From NCBI GenBank assembly GCA_044226685.1, contig JBGAGP010000001.1, positions 62,001 to 126,000 on the forward strand: 64,000 bases of DNA, given 5' to 3'. This document shows, in pieces, positions 25,707 through 33,697 of the stretch. A model generated the notes under the pieces. That model saw only the letters and a list, made by a program, of their open reading frames with translations. It did no database searches and was not told the DNA's origin. Numbering within the stretch: position 1 is the first letter of the stretch; each line of letters begins with the position of its first letter. The stretch is from Dongia_A sp044226685 (lineage in GTDB: Bacteria; Pseudomonadota; Alphaproteobacteria; Dongiales; Dongiaceae). A program made the position numbers and the translations under genes.

Positions 25707-25795
25707 TGCCCCCTCCCTAACCCTCCCCCATTCTGGGGGAGGGAATGAGAGCGAACTCCCTCCCCCGATACGGGGGAGGGTCGGGGCGGGGGCAG
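25706..25795. repeat. inverted pair of CCCTCCCCC hairpins (repeat copy B)
   Basis: Left unit: CTGCCCCCTCCCTAA followed by hairpin CCCTCCCCC-nnnn-GGGGGAGGG (25721-25743). Right unit: hairpin CCCTCCCCC-nnnn-GGGGGAGGG (25758-25780) then TCGGGGCGGGGGCAG. The two ~38-base units are reverse complements apart from loop bases. It lies between cobO and cobQ and overlaps the very start of cobQ. Confidence 0.75.
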
Positions 25796-25814
25796 CAAGC
25801 GATGACTGCCTGAA

Positions 25815-26432
25815 TCAAAACTCGATCCCCCGCTGCGCCTTCACGCCGTCGCGGAAGGGGTGCTTCACCAGTTCCATCTCGGTGACGAGGTCGGCGGCCT
25901 CGATCAACTCGTCCTTCGCGTTGCGCCCCGTCACGATCACGTGCAGGTCCGGGCGCCGCGCCTTCAGGTGCGCGACCACCTCGTCCACCGGCAGATAGTC
26001 GTAGCGCAAGGCGATGTTGAGTTCGTCCAGCAGCACCAGTGTGATGGCGGGATCGGCCATCAGCTTCTTGCCCTCTTCCCAGGCGGCGCGGGCATGAGCG
26101 ATGTCGCGGGCGCGATCCTGGGTCTCCCAGGTGAACCCCTCGCCCAGCGCCTTGATGGTGCAGAGCTCGGGGAACTTCTCCAGCACGCCGCGCTCGCCGG
26201 TATCCCACTTGCCCTTGATGAACTGGATCACGCCCACCTTCATGCCGTGGCCGATGCAGCGCATGACCATGCCGAAGGCGGCCGTCGACTTGCCCTTGCC
26301 CTTGCCGGTGTGGACGATGAGCAGGCCCTTCTCGATCGTCTTCTGCGCCATCATCTTGTCGCGCGCTTCCTTGCGCTTGGCCGATTTCTCGTCGGCGCGC
26401 CGGTTGGCGTCGTTGTCGATGTCGATGCTCAT
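25815..26432 (-). CDS. cobO: corrinoid adenosyltransferase (CobA/CobO/BtuR type)
   Basis: A 205-residue ATP:corrinoid adenosyltransferase that forms the Co-carbon bond of adenosylcobalamin intermediates. The P-loop 'LIVHTGKGKGKSTAAFGMVM' is typical; 'GHGMKVGVIQFIKGKWDTGE', 'LVLLDELNIALRYDYLP' (Walker B with DELN) and 'DLHVIVTGRNA' follow. Its ATG overlaps the cobN stop as ATGA. Start at 26432. Third of five genes under the cobalamin riboswitch if the transcript runs through. Confidence 0.96.
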   Translation of the reverse strand: MSIDIDNDANRRADEKSAKRKEARDKMMAQKTIEKGLLIVHTGKGKGKSTAAFGMVMRCIGHGMKVGVIQFIKGKWDTGERGVLEKFPELCTIKALGEGFTWETQDRARDIAHARAAWEEGKKLMADPAITLVLLDELNIALRYDYLPVDEVVAHLKARRPDLHVIVTGRNAKDELIEAADLVTEMELVKHPFRDGVKAQRGIEF

Positions 26433-29400
26433 GATGCCGCTCTTTCCACGTTCCCGCGTCCAGCCCATTCGGCAAGCCGCGCATGCGCCGCGTTGGAACG
26501 CGGCTTCCACAAATTGCGCTCCTGCGCCTCGATCAAGCGCTCGGCAATCTCCTTCAGCGCGGCCGGATTGTGCGCCTCGATGAATCCGCGGACCGCGTCG
26601 TCGCCGAGATAGGCGTCGAAGACCAGGTCGAAATGATGGTCGGCGACGCAATCCGCCGTCGCGGCGAAGGCGAACAGGTAGTCGACCGTCGCCGCCATCT
26701 CGAAGGCGCCCTTGTAGCCGTGCCGCATCACGCCGGCGATCCATTTCGGGTTCACCACGCGGGCGCGCACGACCCGGGCGATCTCGTCCTCCAGGCTGCG
26801 TACCTGCGGGTTCTCGGGGCGCGAATGGTCGTTGTGCCAGACCTGCGCCTTGCGCCCGGTCAGGTGCTTGATGGTAGCGGCGAGGCCGCCCTCGAACTGG
26901 TAGTAGTCGTCGCTGTCGAGCAGATCATGCTCGCGGTTGTCCTGGTTGTGCAGCACCGCGTCGACCTGCCCCAGGCGCTGCGAGAAGCTGGATTGGGCCG
27001 CCTCGCCCGCCGCGCCGTTGCCGTAGGCGTAACCGCCCCAGGCGAGATAGGCGCGGGCAAAATCGCCCTCGTCGGACCAGCCGCGCTCGTCGATCAGCGC
27101 CTGCAGCCCCGCGCCATAAGCGCCCGGCTTGGACCCGAAGACGCGGAACCCGGCCTTGCGCTTCGCCGCGCCCGCCTCCATGCCTTGGGCGATGAATGAC
27201 CCGGTCTCGGCGCGGGCCCGCGCGGCAATGGGATTGAGATGTTCCGGCTCGTCGAGCTCGGCCACCGCCCGCGCGGCGCTGTCGAACAGGTCGATCTGCG
27301 CCGGGAAGGCATCGCGGAAGAAGCCGGAGACGCGCAGGGTGACATCGACGCGCGGCCGGTCGAGCAGCGACAGCGGCAGGATCTCGAAGCCGGCGACGCG
27401 GCCCGAAGCGCCGGCATCCCAGGTCGGCCGCACGCCCATCAAGGCGAGGGCCTGGGCGATGTCGTCGCCGCCGGTGCGCATGTTGGCCGTGCCCCAGGCG
27501 GACAACACCAGGGCGCGCGGCCAGGCGCCGTGCTCCTGCCGGTGCCGGTCGAGCACCAGGCCCGCCGATTTCCAGCCCAGCGCCCAGGCACTCGGCGTCG
27601 GGATGGCGCGGGTGTCGACCGAGTAGAAATTGCGCCCCGTGGGCAGGACGTCGAGCCGCCCGCGCGTCGGCGCGCCGGACGATCCCGGCGCCACGAAACG
27701 GCCATCGAGGCCGCGCAGCAGACCGGCGATCTCCGCTGGGCCGCAGCCATCGATTGTCGGCGCCAGCGTGTCGGCGATGAAGTCCACCACCGCGCGCGTC
27801 CTGCTCCAATCCCCAGGACAGGAGCGCGCGCCGCCGATCAGTTGCAGCGCCAGCAGTTCCAGGCGTTCCACCGTGTCGCCATGGCTGCGCCAGGGATCGG
27901 TGCTAACTCCCGTGAGCGCGGCCGGGCGGGCGCCGGTCCACGGAGCGGCCATTTCGGTCGCCAGCGGGTCGAAATCCTCGCCGAGCGCGAGATCGCTGCT
28001 GAGCGCGCGGATCAGCGAGGCGTCGCCGCCCTCTCCCCGTCCGCGCGGCAGGCGCGCCAGCGCCACCAGCAAGGCATCGCGCAGGTTGCCTTGCGGCGAT
28101 TGGCCGAAGACATGCAGCCCGTCGCGGATCTGCAGCTCCTTCAACTCGCAGAGCTGGTTGTCGAGCTTGGCAAGCGCGGTATCGGCGTCGTCGGTCGTCT
28201 CGATGCCGCAATCCGCCGCCATGCCGGAGCCCCGCGCCAGATCGAGGATGCGATCGCGCAAGGTCCGGCAGCGGCGCGGGTCGAGCTGCGCCGCCTCGTA
28301 ATACTCGTCTACCAGCATTTCCAGGTCGCGCAGATGCCCGTAGCTCTCCGCCCGCGCCAATGGCGGCGTCAGGTGATCGATGATGACGGCGCCGGCGCGG
28401 CGCTTGGCCTGGGTGCCCTCGCCCGGATCGTTGACGATGAAGGGATAGAGATGCGGCAGCGGCCCCAGCAGCGCTTCCGGATAGCAGGCGGCGCTCAGCG
28501 CCAGCGCCTTGCCGGGGAGCCATTCGAGGTTGCCATGCTTGCCGAAATGCACGATGGCGTCGATCTTCGCCTGCCGCCGCAGAAAAACGTAGAAGGCGAA
28601 ATAGGAGTGCGGCGGCACCAGGTCGGGGTCGTGATAGCTCTGCACCGGATCGATGTTGTAGCCGCGCGCCGGCTGCACGCCGACCAGCACCTGCCCCAGG
28701 CGGATCAGCGGCAGGCGGAAGCCGTCCCTGCCGACATGCGGATCGCCTTCCGGCGCACCCCAGCGTTCCGTCACCTCACGCTGCACGGCGAGCGGCAGGG
28801 TATGGAAGAAATCGCGATAGGCGGAGAGCGGCAAAGTCAGCGGCGCCGCACGATGGCGCGAGTCCAGCGCGTTGGTCGGGCCTTCGAGCAGACTCGCGAT
28901 CAGCGCATCGCCGTCCGCCGGAATACCCTCGACATCATAGCCGGCTTCGCGCATCGCCCGCAGCGCCGTGATCACGCCGGCGGGCGTGTCGAGCCCAACG
29001 CCGTTGCCGATGCGACCGTCACGGTTGGGGTAGTTGGCGAGCACAATGGCGACCAGCCGCTCCGCCACGGACTTCCGCCGCAACGAAACCCAGTTGGCGG
29101 CGAGATCGGCGACGAACGCGACGCGGTCGGGCTCGGGCAGCGGCTCGACGATGTTGCATTGCGTCGCGGCATCGTAGCGCGACGCCGCCTTGAACGAGAT
29201 GGCGCGGGTCATGATGCGGCCGTCGACTTCCGGCAGCGCCACCTGCATGGCGAGGTCGCGTGGGCTCAGGCCGTGCTTGCCTTGGCTCCATTGTTCCCGG
29301 GTGCCGCTGCCGAGAACCACCTGCAGCACCGGCGCATCCGCCGCGTCGAACGGCGTGGAGAGCCGCGCGGCGCCGGGCTGCGAGATGGCGAACCCGGTGC

Positions 29401-30193
29401 AATTGAGGGTGATGGCGGGCATCGCCTCGGCATAGAAGCCGGCGATAAGGTCGGCGGCGACCTGCTCCTTCAAGCCGGCGGCATAAATCGGCAGCGCGTT
29501 CAACCCGCGCTCCGCCAAGGCCGCGACCAGGGCATCGATCGGCGCGGTCTGCCCCGCTTGGACCAAGGCGCGGTAGAAGACGATGCCGGCGACCGGCTGG
29601 CCGTCGCGCCAGTGCCGGCGCAGATCGGCGAGCGACAGCGCCTCGGCGCCCGGCCAATAGAGCCCGGCGCGCAGCAACGGCCGCGGCTCGCGCCACTCGG
29701 CGTCCCTGCCGGTCAGCGCGGCGGCGTAACGCAGGAACTGCGCCGCGTTCTCCGCCCCGCCCTGCACCAGGTATTGCCAGAGGCGATGCGAGTCCGGAGC
29801 CGGCAGCGTTGCGAAATCCGCCAGTTGCGGATCCGGCTGGTCATCGCCGGGCAAGCAGGCGAAGGCGATCTTGCGCTTGCGGCATTCGCCGGCGATCTGC
29901 TCGACGCCGTAGGGCCAGTAGCGCAGCCCGCCCAGCAGCCGCACCACCACCAGCTTCGCCTCCGCGACGATGTCCTCGACATAGGCATCGACCGAGAGGT
30001 TGTGCGAGAGCTGCAACAGGTTGGCGAGGCGCAGCCTCGGCTTCGGGTCCGGAAGCCGAGCATAGGCGTTCGCCAGGCAGGCCAGCTCGCTGTCCGCTGC
30101 CGACAATACGACGATCTCGCCCGGACTCTGGCCGAGATCGACGGCCTCGCTGCCGTCGGCGATCTCACCCGGTTTGGCGGCCAGCAGATGCAT
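26429..30193 (-). CDS. cobN: aerobic cobaltochelatase large subunit
   Basis: A 1254-residue CobN, the porphyrin-binding subunit of the ATP-dependent cobaltochelatase that loads cobalt into hydrogenobyrinate a,c-diamide in the late-cobalt route; related to magnesium chelatase H. Length is close to the usual ~1250-1280. Recognisable blocks: 'IVHFGKHGNLEWLPGKALAL', 'FIVNDPGEGTQAKRRAGAVI', 'VLSAWGTANMRTGGDDIAQA' and near the end 'MRHGYKGAFEMAATVDYLFA'. The AAA+ partners CobS and CobT are not in the window. It begins 9 bases after cobW and overlaps cobO. A very long open frame on the opposite strand is a composition shadow. Confidence 0.97.
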   Translation of the reverse strand: MHLLAAKPGEIADGSEAVDLGQSPGEIVVLSAADSELACLANAYARLPDPKPRLRLANLLQLSHNLSVDAYVEDIVAEAKLVVVRLLGGLRYWPYGVEQIAGECRKRKIAFACLPGDDQPDPQLADFATLPAPDSHRLWQYLVQGGAENAAQFLRYAAALTGRDAEWREPRPLLRAGLYWPGAEALSLADLRRHWRDGQPVAGIVFYRALVQAGQTAPIDALVAALAERGLNALPIYAAGLKEQVAADLIAGFYAEAMPAITLNCTGFAISQPGAARLSTPFDAADAPVLQVVLGSGTREQWSQGKHGLSPRDLAMQVALPEVDGRIMTRAISFKAASRYDAATQCNIVEPLPEPDRVAFVADLAANWVSLRRKSVAERLVAIVLANYPNRDGRIGNGVGLDTPAGVITALRAMREAGYDVEGIPADGDALIASLLEGPTNALDSRHRAAPLTLPLSAYRDFFHTLPLAVQREVTERWGAPEGDPHVGRDGFRLPLIRLGQVLVGVQPARGYNIDPVQSYHDPDLVPPHSYFAFYVFLRRQAKIDAIVHFGKHGNLEWLPGKALALSAACYPEALLGPLPHLYPFIVNDPGEGTQAKRRAGAVIIDHLTPPLARAESYGHLRDLEMLVDEYYEAAQLDPRRCRTLRDRILDLARGSGMAADCGIETTDDADTALAKLDNQLCELKELQIRDGLHVFGQSPQGNLRDALLVALARLPRGRGEGGDASLIRALSSDLALGEDFDPLATEMAAPWTGARPAALTGVSTDPWRSHGDTVERLELLALQLIGGARSCPGDWSRTRAVVDFIADTLAPTIDGCGPAEIAGLLRGLDGRFVAPGSSGAPTRGRLDVLPTGRNFYSVDTRAIPTPSAWALGWKSAGLVLDRHRQEHGAWPRALVLSAWGTANMRTGGDDIAQALALMGVRPTWDAGASGRVAGFEILPLSLLDRPRVDVTLRVSGFFRDAFPAQIDLFDSAARAVAELDEPEHLNPIAARARAETGSFIAQGMEAGAAKRKAGFRVFGSKPGAYGAGLQALIDERGWSDEGDFARAYLAWGGYAYGNGAAGEAAQSSFSQRLGQVDAVLHNQDNREHDLLDSDDYYQFEGGLAATIKHLTGRKAQVWHNDHSRPENPQVRSLEDEIARVVRARVVNPKWIAGVMRHGYKGAFEMAATVDYLFAFAATADCVADHHFDLVFDAYLGDDAVRGFIEAHNPAALKEIAERLIEAQERNLWKPRSNAAHARLAEWAGRGNVERAAS

Positions 30194-30202
30194 GGAAATC
30201 GA

Positions 30203-31246
30203 TCAGAGGCCAAGGTCGCGGGCGATCGCCGCGCGGTCGAGGCCCTTCAGCCCGATCACCACCAGGCGGGAGCGGCGCGTCTCGTCGGCCTCCCAGGCGC
30301 GGTCGTAGTAATGCTGCAGCCGTGGGCCGACGCCCTGCAGCACCAGGCGCATGTCCTTGCCGGCCACGTCCATGAAGCCTTTCACGCGCAGGATGTCATG
30401 CCGCTCGATCGCCGGCATGAGCTTGATGATCAGGTCCTCCGGACGCGCCAGTTGCGGCAGGTCGAGATGGAAGGAGTCGAAATCGTCATGATCGTGATCC
30501 TCCCCTTCCAGCTCGTGGTGCGAGAAACGGCTGTCGAGATCGCTTTCCGCCGCCGCGGAAAGGCCGAGGAGAATGGCGGGGTCGATGGCGCCGAAGCTTG
30601 CCGGCACCACTTTCGCCGCGCGCTTCAGCTCTTTCGCGATCTGGGCGCCGGCGGCCTGGCGCGCGCCATCGTCCATCTGGTCGTTCTTGTTGAGCACGAT
30701 CAGGTCGGCGCAGTTGATCTGGTCCTCGAACAGCTCGGCAATCGGGCTGTCATGGTCGAGCGCCGCATCCGCCGAGCGCTGCGCGGCGACCGCATCGAGG
30801 TCGTCGGCGAAGCGGCCGGCCGCCGCGGCCGGGCCATCGACCACGGCGATGACGCCGTCGACGGTCACGCGGGTGCGCACCTCCGGCCAGTTGAAGGCTT
30901 TCACCAGCGGCTTGGGCAAAGCCAGGCCGGAGGTTTCAATGACGATATGCTCCGGCGGGTTGGGCCGGTCGAGCAGCGCCTGGATGGTGGGCAGGAAATC
31001 GTCGGCGACGGTGCAGCAGATGCAACCATTGGCCAGCTCGACGATGTTCTCCTCCGGGCAGCCCTCGATCTTGCAGCCTTTCACCAGTTCGCCGTCGATT
31101 CCGGTCTCGCCGAACTCGTTGATGATGAGGGCCAGGCGCCGCCCATTGGCATTGCGCAGCAGGTTCTGGATCAGCGTCGTCTTGCCTGCCCCCAGGAACC
31201 CGGTCACCACCGTCGCCGGAATCTTGGCGCCCATTTTCGTGCTCAT
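30203..31246 (-). CDS. cobW: CobW GTPase, cobalt chaperone for cobaltochelatase
   Basis: A 347-residue G3E GTPase. The P-loop 'VVTGFLGAGKTTLIQNLLRN', the metal-binding 'ELANGCICCTVADDF' with the GCICC motif, 'VIETSGLALPKPL' (switch) and 'VLNKNDQMDD' (guanine recognition) are all present. A His/Asp-rich segment 'EGEDHDHDDFDSFHLDLP' precedes the CobW C-terminal domain. CobW is thought to deliver cobalt to CobN. Placed between cobU and cobN in the riboswitch-headed operon; gap to cobU is 14 bases and to cobN 9 bases. Confidence 0.95.
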   Translation of the reverse strand: MSTKMGAKIPATVVTGFLGAGKTTLIQNLLRNANGRRLALIINEFGETGIDGELVKGCKIEGCPEENIVELANGCICCTVADDFLPTIQALLDRPNPPEHIVIETSGLALPKPLVKAFNWPEVRTRVTVDGVIAVVDGPAAAAGRFADDLDAVAAQRSADAALDHDSPIAELFEDQINCADLIVLNKNDQMDDGARQAAGAQIAKELKRAAKVVPASFGAIDPAILLGLSAAAESDLDSRFSHHELEGEDHDHDDFDSFHLDLPQLARPEDLIIKLMPAIERHDILRVKGFMDVAGKDMRLVLQGVGPRLQHYYDRAWEADETRRSRLVVIGLKGLDRAAIARDLGL

Positions 31247-31260
31247 CCCAATCCCCAATT

Positions 31261-31803
31261 CTATTTCAGTTTCATCGGCAGTCCCGCCGCGACGAAGAAC
31301 ACATCGTCGGCGACGGCCGCAACGCGTTGATTCAAGCGGCCGGCATGGTCCCGGAAGGCGCGGGCCAGCGCGTTGTCCGGGACGATGCCCAGGCCAACCT
31401 CGTTGGCCACGAACACCACCGGCCCGCCGCATTGACCGAGCGCCTTGATCAGCGCCGCGGTCTCCACGTCGGGATCGCGCCCGGCATGCATCAGGTTGCT
31501 GAGCCAGAGGGTCAGGCAATCCACCAGGACCGCCGCTCCCTGTTCCGTTTCTGCCACCAGCGCAGGGCCGATCTCGAGTGGCGCCTCGACGTTGCGCCAC
31601 AGGGCGTCGCGGCGCGCCTTGTGCTGGCGCACGCGGTCCGCCATCTCCGCGTCGAGGATTTCCGCCGTCGCCAGATAGACGCAACCGCGCCGGTGATTGC
31701 GGCACGCCTGCTCGGCAAAGCTGCTCTTGCCCGAGCGCGCGCCACCCAGCACCAGGGTCACCGGCGGCAAAGCGCGCGCAGAAGCAGCCGGACTGGCTGA
31801 CAT
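31261..31803 (-). CDS. cobU: adenosylcobinamide kinase / guanylyltransferase
   Basis: A 180-residue bifunctional enzyme (CobU, named CobP in some systems) that phosphorylates adenosylcobinamide and adds GMP. P-loop 'LVLGGARSGKSSFAEQAC', 'VYLATAEILDAEM' and 'RRDALWRNVEAPLEIG' (GMP-histidine region has R/W variants; the usual 'H..RR' is 'HKARRDALW'), 'VLVDCLTLWLSNL' and 'VVFVANEVGLGIVPDN' are classic. First gene of the cobU-cobW-cobN-cobO-cobQ operon, 40 bases downstream of the cobalamin riboswitch. Ribosome site GGGAGGAAGGG lies 8-9 bases before the ATG. Confidence 0.95.
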   Translation of the reverse strand: MSASPAASARALPPVTLVLGGARSGKSSFAEQACRNHRRGCVYLATAEILDAEMADRVRQHKARRDALWRNVEAPLEIGPALVAETEQGAAVLVDCLTLWLSNLMHAGRDPDVETAALIKALGQCGGPVVFVANEVGLGIVPDNALARAFRDHAGRLNQRVAAVADDVFFVAAGLPMKLK

Positions 31804-31842
31804 GGATGTGGTCCCTTCCTCCCGCCGAGGCGAGCCGCAATG

Positions 31843-32079
31843 CGACGATCCGTTGAGGTCTCCTGGCTCGATCGCGGGACTTTGGTCGCGCCTTCCCAGT
31901 TCAGATGAGAACCAGTGGCCGCTGCGCCGTCCTTTGTGCCGCTGCCTTGATCCGCAAGCGCGGCAGGGCAGCGGGCGATCCTACAGTTGCGGGGGCAGCG
32001 CCGGAGTTGCGCCTCGATCTGCGCGCACCGGCTTCCCTCACGACGGATGTGCCGGGAAAATAGCCGAGACCGACCGTCG
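31843..32079 (-). ncRNA. cobalamin riboswitch
   Basis: Read on the minus strand. P1 can form from CGACGGUC (32079-32072) with GAUCGUCG (31850-31843), eight pairs including one G-U. In between are the conserved blocks: GGGAA (32037-32033), CGGUG, GCUGCCCCCGCAACUGU (31999-31983), GCCACUGG, and the B12 box GAGCCAGGAGACC (31869-31857). Order and spacing match the AdoCbl-type cobalamin riboswitch. It precedes cobU by 40 bases and should shut the cobU-cobW-cobN-cobO-cobQ operon when cobalamin is high. No clear terminator follows, so control may be translational; a short CCUC/GAGG pairing could mask the cobU ribosome site (weak). Confidence 0.95.
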
Positions 32080-32263
32080 TTTCCATCACTGAACGGGCAC
32101 GGCCGTATGAGACCTCGGGCCTACCTTCTAGGTCCATGTTCCAATACAGGTTTTTGGCGCGCGGCAGACCGGTCTTGGATGGCTCGACATGCCCGCTATG
32201 CTATCGACATTCCACTATAGTATGTAACATGCGAAAAAGTGTCGCCTGGAATAGTTCCAGAGG

Positions 32264-33562
32264 ATGATTGATATTCCCTGGATCGCTGCGTGGGTTCCGT
32301 TGTCCACCATGTTGGCCCTGATGGACGAATGCCGGGGTGCCGCGCGATCTGTAGAGGCAGCGAAGTACTTTATGAATTTCATCGAGCCGCCCAACGGCCC
32401 GCAGGACGATGCCGCGGTCTATCGCTTGTTGCGATCGGCGCCGATCATTCCCGTGACCATCAGCGAATGGTCGACGGGAACGATTCTGCACGTCAACGAC
32501 GCCGCAGCGACGCTGTTCGGGCAGCCGGCGGGCGAAATCCTGGGCCATTCGATGAAAGAGTTCTATCGCGACGCGGCAGCGCGCGATCGCTTCGTGGCCG
32601 CCATCACCGCCGGCAGCGGTGTGGCGCGGATGGAGCTGGAACTCCAGCGCTCGGATGGCATCTGCGTCTGGGTCGCCGCGTCGGCCGGGCGCATCCGCTA
32701 TCACGGCAAGGACGCGATCCTCGCGGTCATCAACGACATCACGCTGCAGAAGGCGCGCGAGGCGGAACTGGCCGAGGCGAGCCGCAAGCTCGCCCAGCAG
32801 ACCGCCGACATGACGCGCCTCGCCGCCGAGCTGCGGCTGAAGAAGCACGCCGCCGAAGCCGCCAATGCCGCGAAGAGCTCGTTCCTGGCGCATATGAGCC
32901 ACGAGCTGCGCTCGCCGCTCAACGCCATCCTGGGGTTCGCCGAAATCGTGCGCGACATGCATTTCGGCAAGGATACCGTAGAGCGTTACGCCAGATACGG
33001 CGGCCACATCTACGAAGCCGGCACGCATCTGCTGGCGCTGATCGACGACATCCTCGATCTCGCCAAGGTGGAGGCGGGCAAGCTGGAGCTGCAGCCGGCG
33101 CGCTTCGACCTGGTGGAACTGCTGGAGGAATGCGCGCAGATGATGCGCCCGCAGGCCGACCGCCGCGGCCTCGCTTTCCAGCTGAGTGTGCGCCAGCCAG
33201 ACCTTGCGCTCACCGGCGACCGCCGCCGCGTGAAGCAGATGGTGGTGAACCTGCTCTCCAACGCCATCAAGTTCACCCAGCCGGGCGGCCGCATCGACCT
33301 CGAAGCCTATCGAGGCCCGGATGGCGGCATCGTCGTGCTGGTGGCCGATTCCGGCGTCGGCATGACGCCGGAGCAGATCCTCCTGGCGCTCGAACCGTTC
33401 GGGCGCGTGCGCGGCTCGGTTGCCATCGACCCCACCGGCAGCGGCCTCGGCCTGCCGATCGTGCGCAATCTGATCGAGGCGCATGGCGGCAAGCTGGAAA
33501 TCGTCTCCGAGCCCGACAAAGGCACCGTCGCCCGCCTGCTGTTTCCCGCCGATCTCGGCTGA
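32264..33562 (+). CDS. soluble PAS sensor histidine kinase
   Basis: A 432-residue kinase without membrane segments. A PAS domain spans ~residues 55-165 ('ILHVNDAAATLFGQPAGEIL', 'VINDITLQKAREAEL'), then a coiled coil (165-200), HisKA with 'SSFLAHMSHELRSPLNAILG' (phospho-His), and HATPase with 'MVVNLLSNAIKFTQPGG' (N box), 'VADSGVGMTPEQ' (G1) and 'GSGLGLPIVRNLIEAHGG' (G2). No response regulator is adjacent, so it is an orphan. ATG at 32264 has AGAGG just ahead; residue 37 (MNFIEPP) is an alternative. It is divergent from the riboswitch/cobU operon; the signal is unknown. Confidence 0.92.
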   Translation: MIDIPWIAAWVPLSTMLALMDECRGAARSVEAAKYFMNFIEPPNGPQDDAAVYRLLRSAPIIPVTISEWSTGTILHVNDAAATLFGQPAGEILGHSMKEFYRDAAARDRFVAAITAGSGVARMELELQRSDGICVWVAASAGRIRYHGKDAILAVINDITLQKAREAELAEASRKLAQQTADMTRLAAELRLKKHAAEAANAAKSSFLAHMSHELRSPLNAILGFAEIVRDMHFGKDTVERYARYGGHIYEAGTHLLALIDDILDLAKVEAGKLELQPARFDLVELLEECAQMMRPQADRRGLAFQLSVRQPDLALTGDRRRVKQMVVNLLSNAIKFTQPGGRIDLEAYRGPDGGIVVLVADSGVGMTPEQILLALEPFGRVRGSVAIDPTGSGLGLPIVRNLIEAHGGKLEIVSEPDKGTVARLLFPADLG

Positions 33563-33637
33563 TCCGGCCGAAAGCTCCCATCGTTTCAGCAGGTTGAAAC
33601 CGGCGAAAACGCCGCGGCCCGCCACCCGCGCTGCCGG

Positions 33638-33683
33638 TTGACGCCAAACCGGTGCTGCTCCAGACTGTTGAATGTTCATTCAA
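33638..33683 (+). promoter_or_regulatory. predicted promoter with TTGAAT-ATTCAA operator before the mttB-like gene
   Basis: A TTGACG -35 (33638-33643), 17-base spacer and CAGACT -10-like hexamer (33661-33666) are followed at once by the inverted repeat TTGAAT-gttc-ATTCAA (33668-33683), 14 bases before the ATG at 33698. The site geometry suits a TetR-type repressor blocking the start site. The -10 is weak. Confidence 0.45.
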
Positions 33684-33697
33684 TCAATGGAGCGGTC

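Noticed and set aside
25706..25795. CRISPR array
   Set aside because: Only two inverted hairpin units with no regular spacers; the same unit is scattered through the window.
27239..31330. A 1363-codon open frame on the plus strand opposite cobN and cobW
   Set aside because: Arg/Gln/Ala/Leu-rich shadow of high-GC coding sequence; no domain, no ribosome site, and the minus strand holds well-conserved genes throughout.
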